A DNA stretch of 64,000 bases from Sipunculus nudus (taxonomy: Eukaryota > Annelida > Sipuncula > Golfingiida > Sipunculidae): NCBI GenBank assembly GCA_026874595.1, contig CM049310.1, positions 89,661,556 through 89,725,555 of the forward strand, read 5' to 3'. Under the pieces are notes generated by a model that was not told the origin of the DNA, ran no database searches, and worked only from the letters and a program-made list of their open reading frames with translations. Position numbers and translations under genes: made by a program. Of this stretch, positions 1 through 10,094 are shown piece by piece (the stretch's first letter is position 1; the number at the start of each line of letters is the position of its first letter).

Positions 1-16
1 CCGAAAATTAATAATA

Positions 17-38
17 TCCAATTGAGAAAAAAGCAGAA
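17..38. other. Hypervariable A-rich linker of the monomer
   Basis: This is the most diverse part of the repeat. Different monomers carry, after 'cataatat': ccaattgagaaaaaagcag or the same ending in -cac; ctgattaaaaaaagcag; ccaattgaaaaaaaagcac; ctcatttaaaaaaaagtgag; ctccataaaaaaagcag; ccaattgagaaaaatgcag; ccaattgaggaaaaagcac; ctccttaagaaaaagcag; ctccttaaaaaaagcag; and a ccaattgataaaaaaatg form. Most monomer length variation (374-380 bp) comes from here and from small indels elsewhere. The linker types are good labels for tracing block duplications. Linkers of the ctcctta type appear only from 51,960 onward. Confidence 0.85.
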
Positions 39-73
39 TAATACATTTCTGATTTTGATTGAACGAATTTGCT

Positions 74-86
74 CTTTATTTTTATA
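74..86 (-). promoter_or_regulatory. Possible minus-strand TATA-like / AATAAA motif in each monomer
   Basis: Read on the minus strand the segment is tataaaaataaag. It contains a TATAAAAA match to the eukaryotic TATA consensus and overlaps an AATAAA polyadenylation-like hexamer. It lies in the conserved block and is found in nearly every monomer; a few copies are changed, for example tcttcattttt near 20,402 and 24,920 and cttaattttt near 30,572, 38,479 and 48,265. In sequence that is about two-thirds A+T such matches are common by chance, so this is only a candidate for satellite transcription. Confidence 0.15.
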
Positions 87-202
87 TTCATGTGCACGAA
101 CAGGCACTGTTATGTAGCCGGGGAACTAGTCTTCGTCCCTATGGGTCATAATCGTGTTTAAATTTGGGAGAATACATCATTTATGTGGTGTTTTTACAAT
201 AA

Positions 203-246
203 GCAAAGCATAAGCAAAACGTAAACAAAGTGTAAGCAAAGGAATT
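203..246. repeat. Four 11-bp A-tract subrepeats inside the monomer
   Basis: Consecutive 11-mers gcaaagcataa (203-213), gcaaaacgtaa (214-224), acaaagtgtaa (225-235) and gcaaaggaatt (236-246) share the pattern RCAAAR followed by a short tail. They follow a T5 tract at 191-195. The A-tracts repeat every 11 bp, close to one helical turn, which is the arrangement expected of intrinsically curved DNA. The module is present in almost every monomer of the window. Variants change one base (gtagacaaag, aataaggtg) or delete two bases (the gtaaaaaagtg form at 3,609). A structural or nucleosome-positioning role is an inference. Confidence 0.85.
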
Positions 247-3200
247 AGGACTTCATAAATGCGATTTTCGACCGTTTTCTGAAGTTATAATGTATTATTC
301 GACGTGTCAGGAGTCTTATTTATGACAGAAATCGTGCAAAACAGTAGAGATATTGTGATCAAATGAGAAAATAGGTCCCGAAAATCCATAATATCCAATT
401 GAGAAAAAAGCAGAATTATACATTTCTGATTTTGATTGAACGAATTTGCTCTTTATTTTTATATTCATGTGCACGAACAGGCACTGTTATGTAGCCGGGG
501 AACTAGTCTTCGTCCCTATGGGTCATAATCGTGTTTAAATTTGGGAGAATACATCATTTATGTGGTGTTTTTACATAAAGCAAAGCATAAGCAAAACGTA
601 AACAAAGTGTAAGCAAAGGAATTAGGACTTCATAAAATCGATTTTCGACCGTTTTCTGAAGTTATAATGTATTATTCGACGTGTCAGGAGTCTTATTTAT
701 GACAGAAATCGTGCAAAACAGTAGAGATATTGTGATCAAATGAGAAAATAGGTCCCGAAAATCCATAATATCCAATTGAGAAAAAAGCACAATTATACAT
801 TTCTGATTTTGATTGAACGAATTTGCTCTTTATTTTTATATTCATGTGCACGAACAGGCACTGTTATGTAGCCGGGGAACTAGTCTTCGTCCCTATGGGT
901 CATAATCGTGTTTAAATTTGGGAGAATACATCATTTATGTGGTGTTTTTACTTAAAGCAAAGCATAAGCAAAACGTAAACAAAGTGTAAGCAAAGGAATT
1001 AGGACTTCATAAAAGCGATTTTCGACCGTTTTCTGAAGTTATAATGTATTATTCGACGTGTCAGGAGTCTTATTTATGACAGAAATCGTGCAAAACAGTA
1101 GATATATTGTGGTCAAATGAGAAAATAGGTCCCGAAAATCCATAATATCTGATTAAATAAAGCAGAATTATACATTTCTGATTTTGATTGAACGAATTTG
1201 CTCTTTATTTTTATATTCATGTGCACGAATAGGCACTGTTATGTAGCCGGGGAACAAGTCTTCGTCCCTATGGGTCATAATCGTGTTTAAATTTGGGAGA
1301 ATACATCATTTATGTGGTGTTTTTACATAAAGCAAAGCATAAGCAAAACGTAAACAAAGTGTAAGCAAAGGAATTAGGACTTCATGAAAGCGATTTTCGA
1401 CCGTTTTCTGAAGTTATAATGTATTATTCGACGTGTCAGGAGTCTTATTTATGACAGAAATCGTGCAAAACAGTAGAGATATTGTGATCAAATGAGAAAA
1501 TAGGTCCCGAAAATCCATAATATCCAATTGAAAAAAAAGCACAATTATACATTTCTGATTTTGATTGAACGAATTTGCTCTTTATTTTTATATTCATGTG
1601 CACGAACAGGCAATGTTATGTAGCCGGGGAACTAGTCTTCGTCCCTAGGGGTCATAATCGTGTTTAAATTTGGGAGAATACATCATTTATGTGGTGTTTT
1701 TACAATAAGCAAAGCATAAGCAAATCGTAAACAAAGTGTAAGCAAAGGAATTAGGACTTCATAAAAGCGATTTTCGACCGTTTTCTGAAGTTATAATGTA
1801 TTATTCGACGTGTCAGGAGTCTTATTTATGACAGAAATCGTGCAAAACACTAGAGATATTATGATCAAGTGAGAAAATAGGTCCCGAAAATCCATAATAT
1901 CTCATTTAAAAAAAAGTGAGAATTATACATTTCTGATTTTGATTGAACGAATTTGCTCTTTATTTTTATATTCATGTGCACGAATAGGCACTGTTATGTA
2001 GCCGGGGAAATAGCCTTCGTCCCTATGGGTCATAATCGTGTTTAAATTTGGGAAAATACATAATTTATGTGGTGTTTTTACAATAAGCAAAGCATAAGCA
2101 AAACGTAAACAAAGTGTAAGCAAAGGAATTAGGACTTCATAAATGCGATTTTCGACCGTTTTCTGAAGTTATAATGTATTATTCGACGTGTCAGGAGTCT
2201 TATTTATGACAGAAATCGTGCAAAACACTAGAGATATTGTGATCAAGTGAGAAAATAGGTCCCGAAAATCCATAATATCTCCATAAAAAAAGCAGAATTA
2301 TACATTTCTGATTTTGATTGAACGAATTTGCTCTTTATTTTTATATTCATGTGCACGAACAGGCACTGTTATGTAGCCGGGGAACTAGTCTTCGTCCCTA
2401 TGGGTCATAATCGTGTTTAAATTTGGGAGAATACATCATTTATGTGGTGTTTTTACATAAAGCAAAGCATAAGCAAAACGTAAACAAAGTGTAAGCAAAG
2501 GAATTAGGACTTCATAAAATCGATTTTCGACCGTTTTCTGAAGTTATAATGTATTATTCGACGTGTCAGGAGTCTTATTTATGACAGAAATCGTGCAAAA
2601 CAGTAGAGATATTGTGATCAAATGAGAAAATAGGTCCCGAAAATCCATAATATCCAATTGAGAAAAAAGCACAATTATACATTTCTGATTTTGATTGAAC
2701 GAATTTGCTCTTTATTTTTATATTCATGTGCACGAATAGGCACTGTTATGTAGCCGGGGAACTAGCCTTCGTCCCTATGGGTCATAATCGTGTTTAAATT
2801 TGGGAGAATACATCATTTATGTGGTATTTTTACAATAAGCAAAGCATAAGCAAAACGTAAACAAAGTGTAAGCAAAGGAATTAGTACTTCATAAATGCGA
2901 TTTTCGACCGTTTTCTGAAGTTATAATGTATTATTCAACTTGTCAGGAGTCTTATTTATGACAGAAATCGTGCAAAACAGTAGAGATATTGTGATCAAAT
3001 GAGAAAATAGGTCCCGAAAATCCATAATATCCAATTGAGAAAAAAGCAGAATTATACATTTCTGATTTTGATTGAACGAATTTGCTCTTTATTTTTATAT
3101 TCATGTGCACGAACAGGCACTGTTATGTAGCCGGGGAACTAGTCTTCGTCCCTATGGGTCATAATCGTGTTTAAATTTGGGAGAATACATCATTTATGTG

Positions 3201-3390
3201 GTGTTTTTACATAAAGCAAAGCATAAGCAAAACGTAAACAAAGTGTAAGCAAAGGAATTAGGACTTCATAAAAGCGATTTTCGACCGTTTTCTGAAGTTA
3301 TAATGTATTATTCGACGTGTCAGGAGTCTTATTTATGACAGAAATCGTGCAAAACAGTAGATATATTGTGGTCAAATGAGAAAATAGGTC

Positions 3391-4516
3391 CCGAAAATCC
3401 ATAATATCTGATTAAAAAAAGCAGAATTATACATTTCTGATTTTGATTGAACGAATTTGCTCTTTATTTTTATATTCATGTGCACGAATAGGCACTGTTA
3501 TGTAGCCCGGGTACTAGTCTTCGTCCCTACGGGTCAAAATCGTGTTTAAATTCGGGAGAATACATCATTTATGTGGTGTTTTTGCAATAAGCAAAGCATA
3601 AGCAAAACGTAAAAAAGTGTAAGCAAAGGAATAAGAACTTCATAAATGAGATTTTCGACCGTTTATTGAAGTTATAATCTATTATTCAACTTGTCAGGAG
3701 TCTTATTTATGACAGAAATCGTGCAAAACAGTAGAGATATTGAGATCAAATCAGAAATGGGGTCCCGAAAATCCATAATATCCAATTGAGAAAAATGCAG
3801 AATTATACATTTCTGATTTTCACTGAACGAATTTGCCCTTTATTTTTATATTCATGAGCACGAACAGGCACTGTTATGTAGCCGGGGAAATAATCTTCGT
3901 CCCTATGGGTCAAAATCGTGTTTAAATTTGAGAGAATACATCATTTATGTGGTGTTTTTACAATAAGCAAAGCATAAGCAAAACGTAAAGAAAGTGTAAG
4001 CAAAGGAATTAGGACTTCATAAATGCGATTTTCGACCGTTTTCTGAAGTTATAATGTATTATTCGACGTGTCAGGAGTCTTATTTATGACAGAAATCGTG
4101 CAAAACACTAGAGATATTGTGATCAAGTGAGAAAATAGGTCCCGAAAATCCATAATATCTCCATAAAAAAAGCAGAATTATACATTTCTGATTTTGATTG
4201 AACGAATTTGCTCTTTATTTTTATATTCATGTGCACGAACAGGCACTGTTATGTAGCCGGGTAACTAGTCTTCGTCCCTATGGGTCATAATCGTGTTTAA
4301 ATTTGGGAGAATACATCATTTATGTGGTGTTTTTACAATAAGCAAAGCATAAGCAAAACGTAAACAAAGTGTAAGCAAAGGAATTAGTACTTCATAAATA
4401 AGATTTTCGACCGTTCTTTGAAGTTATAATGTATTATTCAACTTGTCAGGAGTCTTATTTATGACAGAAATCGTGCAAAACAGTAGAGATATTGTGATCA
4501 AATGAGAAAATAGGTC
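3391..4516. repeat. Recurrent three-monomer module (copy 1)
   Basis: Monomer order: (1) gatta linker, cccgggtact, tacgggtc, aaattcggg, the 2-bp-deleted gtaaaaaagtg subrepeat and aataagaac; (2) aaaaatgcag linker, ttgcccttt, catgagcac and ggggaaataatc; (3) ccataaa linker with gggtaactag. Similar modules start at 16,192, 18,072, 22,590 and 44,805. This copy has extra private changes (tttgcaataag, cagaaatggggtcc, ttttcactg). The monomer-1 and -2 variants are easily recognised labels for block copying. Confidence 0.8.
3520..3533 (+). other. CENP-B-box-like motif in a subset of monomers (example)
   Basis: The sequence ttcgtccctacggg has the TTCG and CGGG ends of the CENP-B box (TTCG, 7 bases, CGGG, with a fixed A inside), but only 6 bases lie between them and the fixed A is not in register. 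About 27 of the ~170 monomers have the cggg form by eye, for example near 6,162, 14,448, 16,330, 31,390, 44,943, 50,216, 55,491 and 62,271. The others have tgggt, ggggt, atgt or ttgt there. In all cggg copies I checked, it is linked to upstream cccgggta and downstream gtcaaaatc. Real CENP-B binding is doubtful because of the spacing. Confidence 0.25.
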
Positions 4517-6057
4517 CCGAAAATCCATAATATCCAATTGAGAAAAAAGCAGAATAATACATTTCTGATTTTGATTGAACGAATTTGCTCTTTATTTTTA
4601 TATTCATGTGCACGAACAGGCACTGTTATGTAGCCGGGGAACTAGTCTTCGTCCCTATGGGTCATAATCGTGTTTAAATTTGGGAGAATACATCATTTAT
4701 GTGGTGTTTTTACAATAAGCAAAGCATAAGCAAAACGTAAACAAAGTGTAAGCAAAGGAATTAGGACTTCATAAATGCGATTTTTGACCGTTTTCTGAAG
4801 TTATAATGTATTATTCGACGTGTCAGGAGTCTTATTTATGACAGAAATCGTGCAAAACAGTAGAGATATTGTGATCAAATGAGAAAATAGGTCCCGAAAA
4901 TCCATAATATCCAATTGAGAAAAAAGCAGAATTATACATTTCTGATTTTGATTGAACGAATTTGCTCTTTATTTTTATATTCATGTGCACGAACAGGCAC
5001 TGTTATGTAGCCGGGGAACTAGTCTTCGTCCCTATGGGTCATAATCGTGTTTAAATTTGGGAGAATACATCATTTATGTGGTGTTTTTACATAAAGCAAA
5101 GCATAAGCAAAACGTAAACAAAGTGTAAGCAAAGGAATTAGGACTTCATAAAATCGATTTTCGACCGTTTTCTGAAGTTATAATGTATTATTCGACGTGT
5201 CAGGAGTCTTATTTATGACAGAAATCGTGCAAAACAGTAGAGATATTGTGATCAAATGAGAAAATAGGTCCCGAAAATCCATAATATCCAATTGAGAAAA
5301 AAGCACAATTATACATTTCTGATTTTGATTGAACGAATTTGCTCTTTATTTTTATATTCATGTGCACGAACAGGCACTGTTATGTAGCCGGGGAACTAGT
5401 CTTCGTCCCTATGGGTCATAATCGTGTTTAAATTTGGGAGAATACATCATTTATGTGGTGTTTTTACTTAAAGCAAAGCATAAGCAAAACGTAAACAAAG
5501 TGTAAGCAAAGGAATTAGGACTTCATAAAAGCGATTTTCGACCGTTTTCTGAAGTTATAATGTATTATTCGACGTGTCAGGAGTCTTATTTATGACAGAA
5601 ATCGTGCAAAACAGTAGATATATTGTGGTCAAATGAGAAAATAGGTCCCGAAAATCCATAATATCTGATTAAAAAAAGCAGAATTATACATTTCTGATTT
5701 TGATTGAACGAATTTGCTCTTTATTTTTATATTCATGTGCACGAATAGGCACTGTTATGTAGCCGGGGAACTAGTCTTCGTCCCTATGGGTCATAATCGT
5801 GTTTAAATTTGGGAGAATACATCATTTATGTGGTGTTTTTACATAAAGCAAAGCATAAGCAAAACGTAAACAAAGTGTAAGCAAAGGAATTAGGACTTCA
5901 TGAAAGCGATTTTCGACCGTTTTCTGAAGTTATAATGTATTATTCGACGTGTCAGGAGTCTTATTTATGACAGAAATCGTGCAAAACAGTAGAGATATTG
6001 TGATCAAATGAGAAAATAGGTCCCGAAAATCCATAATATCCAATTGAAAAAAAAGCA
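3614..6057. repeat. Block shared with 26,958-29,400 (offset ~23,344 bp, 62 monomers)
   Basis: Shares the rare cagaaatggggtcc at 3,752 / 27,096 and the rare gcgatttttgacc at 4,777 / 28,121, followed by the same order of linkers. The match starts inside a subrepeat module and ends in a linker (gcag at 6,055 versus gcac). Noticed differences include gtaaagaaag near 3,987 and, in the other copy, gggtaagtag near 27,605 and a changed, one-base-shorter gactgtttctg near 28,507. Confidence 0.8.
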
Positions 6058-7457
6058 GAATTATACATTTCTGATTTTGATTGAACGAATTTGCTCTTTA
6101 TTTTTATATTCATGTGCACGAATAGGCACTGTTATGTAGCCCGGGTACTAGTCTTCGTCCCTACGGGTCAAAATCGTGTTTAAATTTAGGAGAATACATC
6201 ATTTATGTGGTGTTTTTACATAATGCAAAGCATAAGCAAATCGTAAACAAAGTGTAAACAAAGGAATTAGGACTTCATAAAAGCGATTTTCGACCGTTTT
6301 CTGAAGTTATAATGTATTATTCGACGTGTCAGGGTTCTTATTTATGACAGAAATCGTTCAAAACAGTAGAGATATTGTGGTCAAATGAGAAAATAGGTCC
6401 CGAAAATCCATAATATCTCCATAAAAAAGCAAGCAGAATTATACATTTCTGATTTTGATTGAACGAATTTGCTCTTTATTTTTATATTCATGTGCACGAA
6501 CAGGCACTGTTATGTAGCCGGGTAACTAGTCTTCGTCCCTATGGGTCATAATCGTGTTTAAATTTGGGAGAATACATCATTTATGTGGTGTTTTTACATA
6601 AAGCAAAGCATAAGCAAAACGTAAACAAAGTGTAAGCAAAGGAATTAGGACTTCATAAAAGCGATTTTCGACCGTTTTCTGAAGTTATAATGTATTATTC
6701 AACTTGGTAGGAGTCTTATTTATGACAGAAATCGTGCAAAACACTAGAGATATTATGATCAAGTGAGAAAATAGGTCCCGAAAATCCATAATATCTCATT
6801 TAAAAAAAAGTGAGAATGATACATTTCTGATTTTGATTGAACGAATTTGCTCTTTATTTTTATATTCATGTGCACGAATAGGCACTGTTATGTAGCCGGG
6901 GAACTAGCCTTCGTCCCTATGGGTCATAATCGTGTTTAAATTTGAGAGAATACATCATTTATGTGGTGTTTTTACAATGAGCAAAGCATAAGCAAAACGT
7001 TAACAAAGTGTAAGCAAAGGAATTAGGACTTCATAAATGCGATTTTCGACCGTTTTCTGAAGTTATAATGTATTATTCGACGTGTCAGGAGTCTTATTTA
7101 TGACAGAAATCGTGCAAAACACTAGAGATATTGTGATCAAGTGAGAAAATAGGTCCCGAAAATCCATAATATCTCCATAAAAAAAGCAAAATTATACATT
7201 TCTGATGTTGATTGAACGAATTTGCTCTTTATTTTTATATTCATGTGCACGAACAGGCACTGTTATGTAGCCGGGTAACTAGTCTTCGTCCCTATGGGTC
7301 ATAATCGTGTTTAAATTTGGGAGAATACATCATTTATGTGGTGTTTTTACAATAAGCAAAGCATAAGCAAAACGTAGACAAAGTGTAAGCAAAGGAATTA
7401 GGACTCCATAAATGAGATTTTCGACCGTTTATTGAAGTTATAATGTATTATTCAACT
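4821..7457. repeat. 2,637-bp tandem duplication, copy 1 (7 monomers)
   Basis: Positions 4,821-7,627 match 7,458-10,264 at an offset of 2,637 bp. Diagnostic shared variants are the ttacttaaag form (5,465 / 8,102), the aaaaaagcaagcag linker (6,423 / 9,060), the agggttctta form (6,331 / 8,968), the aacttggtagg form (near 6,700 / 9,337) and gatgttgattg (7,204 / 9,841). I noticed no difference between the copies. The left limit is set by cgacg versus caact just before 4,821. Confidence 0.9.
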
Positions 7458-10094
7458 TGTCAGGAGTCTTATTTATGACAGAAATCGTGCAAAACAGTAG
7501 AGATATTGTGATCAAATGAGAAAATAGGTCCCGAAAATCCATAATATCCAATTGAGAAAAAAGCAGAATTATACATTTCTGATTTTGATTGAACGAATTT
7601 GCTCTTTATTTTTATATTCATGTGCACGAACAGGCACTGTTATGTAGCCGGGGAACTAGTCTTCGTCCCTATGGGTCATAATCGTGTTTAAATTTGGGAG
7701 AATACATCATTTATGTGGTGTTTTTACATAAAGCAAAGCATAAGCAAAACGTAAACAAAGTGTAAGCAAAGGAATTAGGACTTCATAAAATCGATTTTCG
7801 ACCGTTTTCTGAAGTTATAATGTATTATTCGACGTGTCAGGAGTCTTATTTATGACAGAAATCGTGCAAAACAGTAGAGATATTGTGATCAAATGAGAAA
7901 ATAGGTCCCGAAAATCCATAATATCCAATTGAGAAAAAAGCACAATTATACATTTCTGATTTTGATTGAACGAATTTGCTCTTTATTTTTATATTCATGT
8001 GCACGAACAGGCACTGTTATGTAGCCGGGGAACTAGTCTTCGTCCCTATGGGTCATAATCGTGTTTAAATTTGGGAGAATACATCATTTATGTGGTGTTT
8101 TTACTTAAAGCAAAGCATAAGCAAAACGTAAACAAAGTGTAAGCAAAGGAATTAGGACTTCATAAAAGCGATTTTCGACCGTTTTCTGAAGTTATAATGT
8201 ATTATTCGACGTGTCAGGAGTCTTATTTATGACAGAAATCGTGCAAAACAGTAGATATATTGTGGTCAAATGAGAAAATAGGTCCCGAAAATCCATAATA
8301 TCTGATTAAAAAAAGCAGAATTATACATTTCTGATTTTGATTGAACGAATTTGCTCTTTATTTTTATATTCATGTGCACGAATAGGCACTGTTATGTAGC
8401 CGGGGAACTAGTCTTCGTCCCTATGGGTCATAATCGTGTTTAAATTTGGGAGAATACATCATTTATGTGGTGTTTTTACATAAAGCAAAGCATAAGCAAA
8501 ACGTAAACAAAGTGTAAGCAAAGGAATTAGGACTTCATGAAAGCGATTTTCGACCGTTTTCTGAAGTTATAATGTATTATTCGACGTGTCAGGAGTCTTA
8601 TTTATGACAGAAATCGTGCAAAACAGTAGAGATATTGTGATCAAATGAGAAAATAGGTCCCGAAAATCCATAATATCCAATTGAAAAAAAAGCAGAATTA
8701 TACATTTCTGATTTTGATTGAACGAATTTGCTCTTTATTTTTATATTCATGTGCACGAATAGGCACTGTTATGTAGCCCGGGTACTAGTCTTCGTCCCTA
8801 CGGGTCAAAATCGTGTTTAAATTTAGGAGAATACATCATTTATGTGGTGTTTTTACATAATGCAAAGCATAAGCAAATCGTAAACAAAGTGTAAACAAAG
8901 GAATTAGGACTTCATAAAAGCGATTTTCGACCGTTTTCTGAAGTTATAATGTATTATTCGACGTGTCAGGGTTCTTATTTATGACAGAAATCGTTCAAAA
9001 CAGTAGAGATATTGTGGTCAAATGAGAAAATAGGTCCCGAAAATCCATAATATCTCCATAAAAAAGCAAGCAGAATTATACATTTCTGATTTTGATTGAA
9101 CGAATTTGCTCTTTATTTTTATATTCATGTGCACGAACAGGCACTGTTATGTAGCCGGGTAACTAGTCTTCGTCCCTATGGGTCATAATCGTGTTTAAAT
9201 TTGGGAGAATACATCATTTATGTGGTGTTTTTACATAAAGCAAAGCATAAGCAAAACGTAAACAAAGTGTAAGCAAAGGAATTAGGACTTCATAAAAGCG
9301 ATTTTCGACCGTTTTCTGAAGTTATAATGTATTATTCAACTTGGTAGGAGTCTTATTTATGACAGAAATCGTGCAAAACACTAGAGATATTATGATCAAG
9401 TGAGAAAATAGGTCCCGAAAATCCATAATATCTCATTTAAAAAAAAGTGAGAATGATACATTTCTGATTTTGATTGAACGAATTTGCTCTTTATTTTTAT
9501 ATTCATGTGCACGAATAGGCACTGTTATGTAGCCGGGGAACTAGCCTTCGTCCCTATGGGTCATAATCGTGTTTAAATTTGAGAGAATACATCATTTATG
9601 TGGTGTTTTTACAATGAGCAAAGCATAAGCAAAACGTTAACAAAGTGTAAGCAAAGGAATTAGGACTTCATAAATGCGATTTTCGACCGTTTTCTGAAGT
9701 TATAATGTATTATTCGACGTGTCAGGAGTCTTATTTATGACAGAAATCGTGCAAAACACTAGAGATATTGTGATCAAGTGAGAAAATAGGTCCCGAAAAT
9801 CCATAATATCTCCATAAAAAAAGCAAAATTATACATTTCTGATGTTGATTGAACGAATTTGCTCTTTATTTTTATATTCATGTGCACGAACAGGCACTGT
9901 TATGTAGCCGGGTAACTAGTCTTCGTCCCTATGGGTCATAATCGTGTTTAAATTTGGGAGAATACATCATTTATGTGGTGTTTTTACAATAAGCAAAGCA
10001 TAAGCAAAACGTAGACAAAGTGTAAGCAAAGGAATTAGGACTCCATAAATGAGATTTTCGACCGTTTATTGAAGTTATAATGTATTATTCAACT
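7458..10094. repeat. 2,637-bp tandem duplication, copy 2
   Basis: Adjacent direct copy of 4,821-7,457. The match continues about 170 bp past the unit end, to 10,264, so the exchange point can be placed only within that window. It ends at gcacaaac (10,265), where the first copy has gcacgaac. High identity suggests a recent event relative to monomer divergence. Confidence 0.9.

Larger units (their letters stand above)
1..377. repeat. Representative satellite monomer (phase reference)
   Basis: First complete monomer, 377 bp, 33.4% G+C by hand count. Layout within it: variable A-rich linker about 17-38; strongly conserved block about 39-118, with the palindrome gtgcac at 92-97; variable segment 117-150 (ccggggaactag, then ttcgtccctatgggtc); T5 tract 191-195 and 11-bp subrepeats 203-246; second variable segment about 248-310 (aggacttcataaatgcg, then cgacgtgtcagg); conserved tail from 311 (gtcttatttatgacag) with a scattered change at gagatattgtgatc. 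Its 'ccgaaaattaata' start is rare and recurs only at 19,200 and 23,718, which marks related blocks. The phase is arbitrary, since a tandem repeat has no natural start. Confidence 0.95.
1..2381. repeat. Block shared with 19,200-21,580 (offset 19,199 bp, 51 monomers)
   Basis: Matches 19,200-21,580 nearly base for base, including the rare ccgaaaattaata start, the gattaaataaag linker, the ggcaatgtt / taggggtc monomer and the gggaaatagcc / cataattta monomer. Noticed differences: gatttt-g versus -a at 19,633, ctttatt versus cttcatt near 1,205/20,404, and caataag versus cataaag near 1,704/20,903. The match ends at 2,382 (gggg versus gggt). The window therefore begins inside an older, larger-scale repetition of the array. 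Confidence 0.85.

Noticed and set aside
1-377. Monomer as a dimer of two ~188-bp halves
   Set aside because: Comparing the two halves by eye shows only short shared words (atcgtg, gattttg), no half-length similarity.
1923-2123. A 66-codon minus-strand open frame, repeated at 21,122, 25,640, 29,782, 35,429, 37,689, 43,336, 47,475 and 49,736
   Set aside because: It opens at a TTG, not ATG, and exists only where a monomer has cataattta instead of catcattta, which turns a minus-strand TGA stop into TTA. The copies are alike because they are the same satellite variant, not because of coding constraint.
3520-3533. A true CENP-B box
   Set aside because: TTCG and CGGG are separated by 6 rather than 7 bases and the internal A is out of register. 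It is kept only as a 'CENP-B-box-like' observation.
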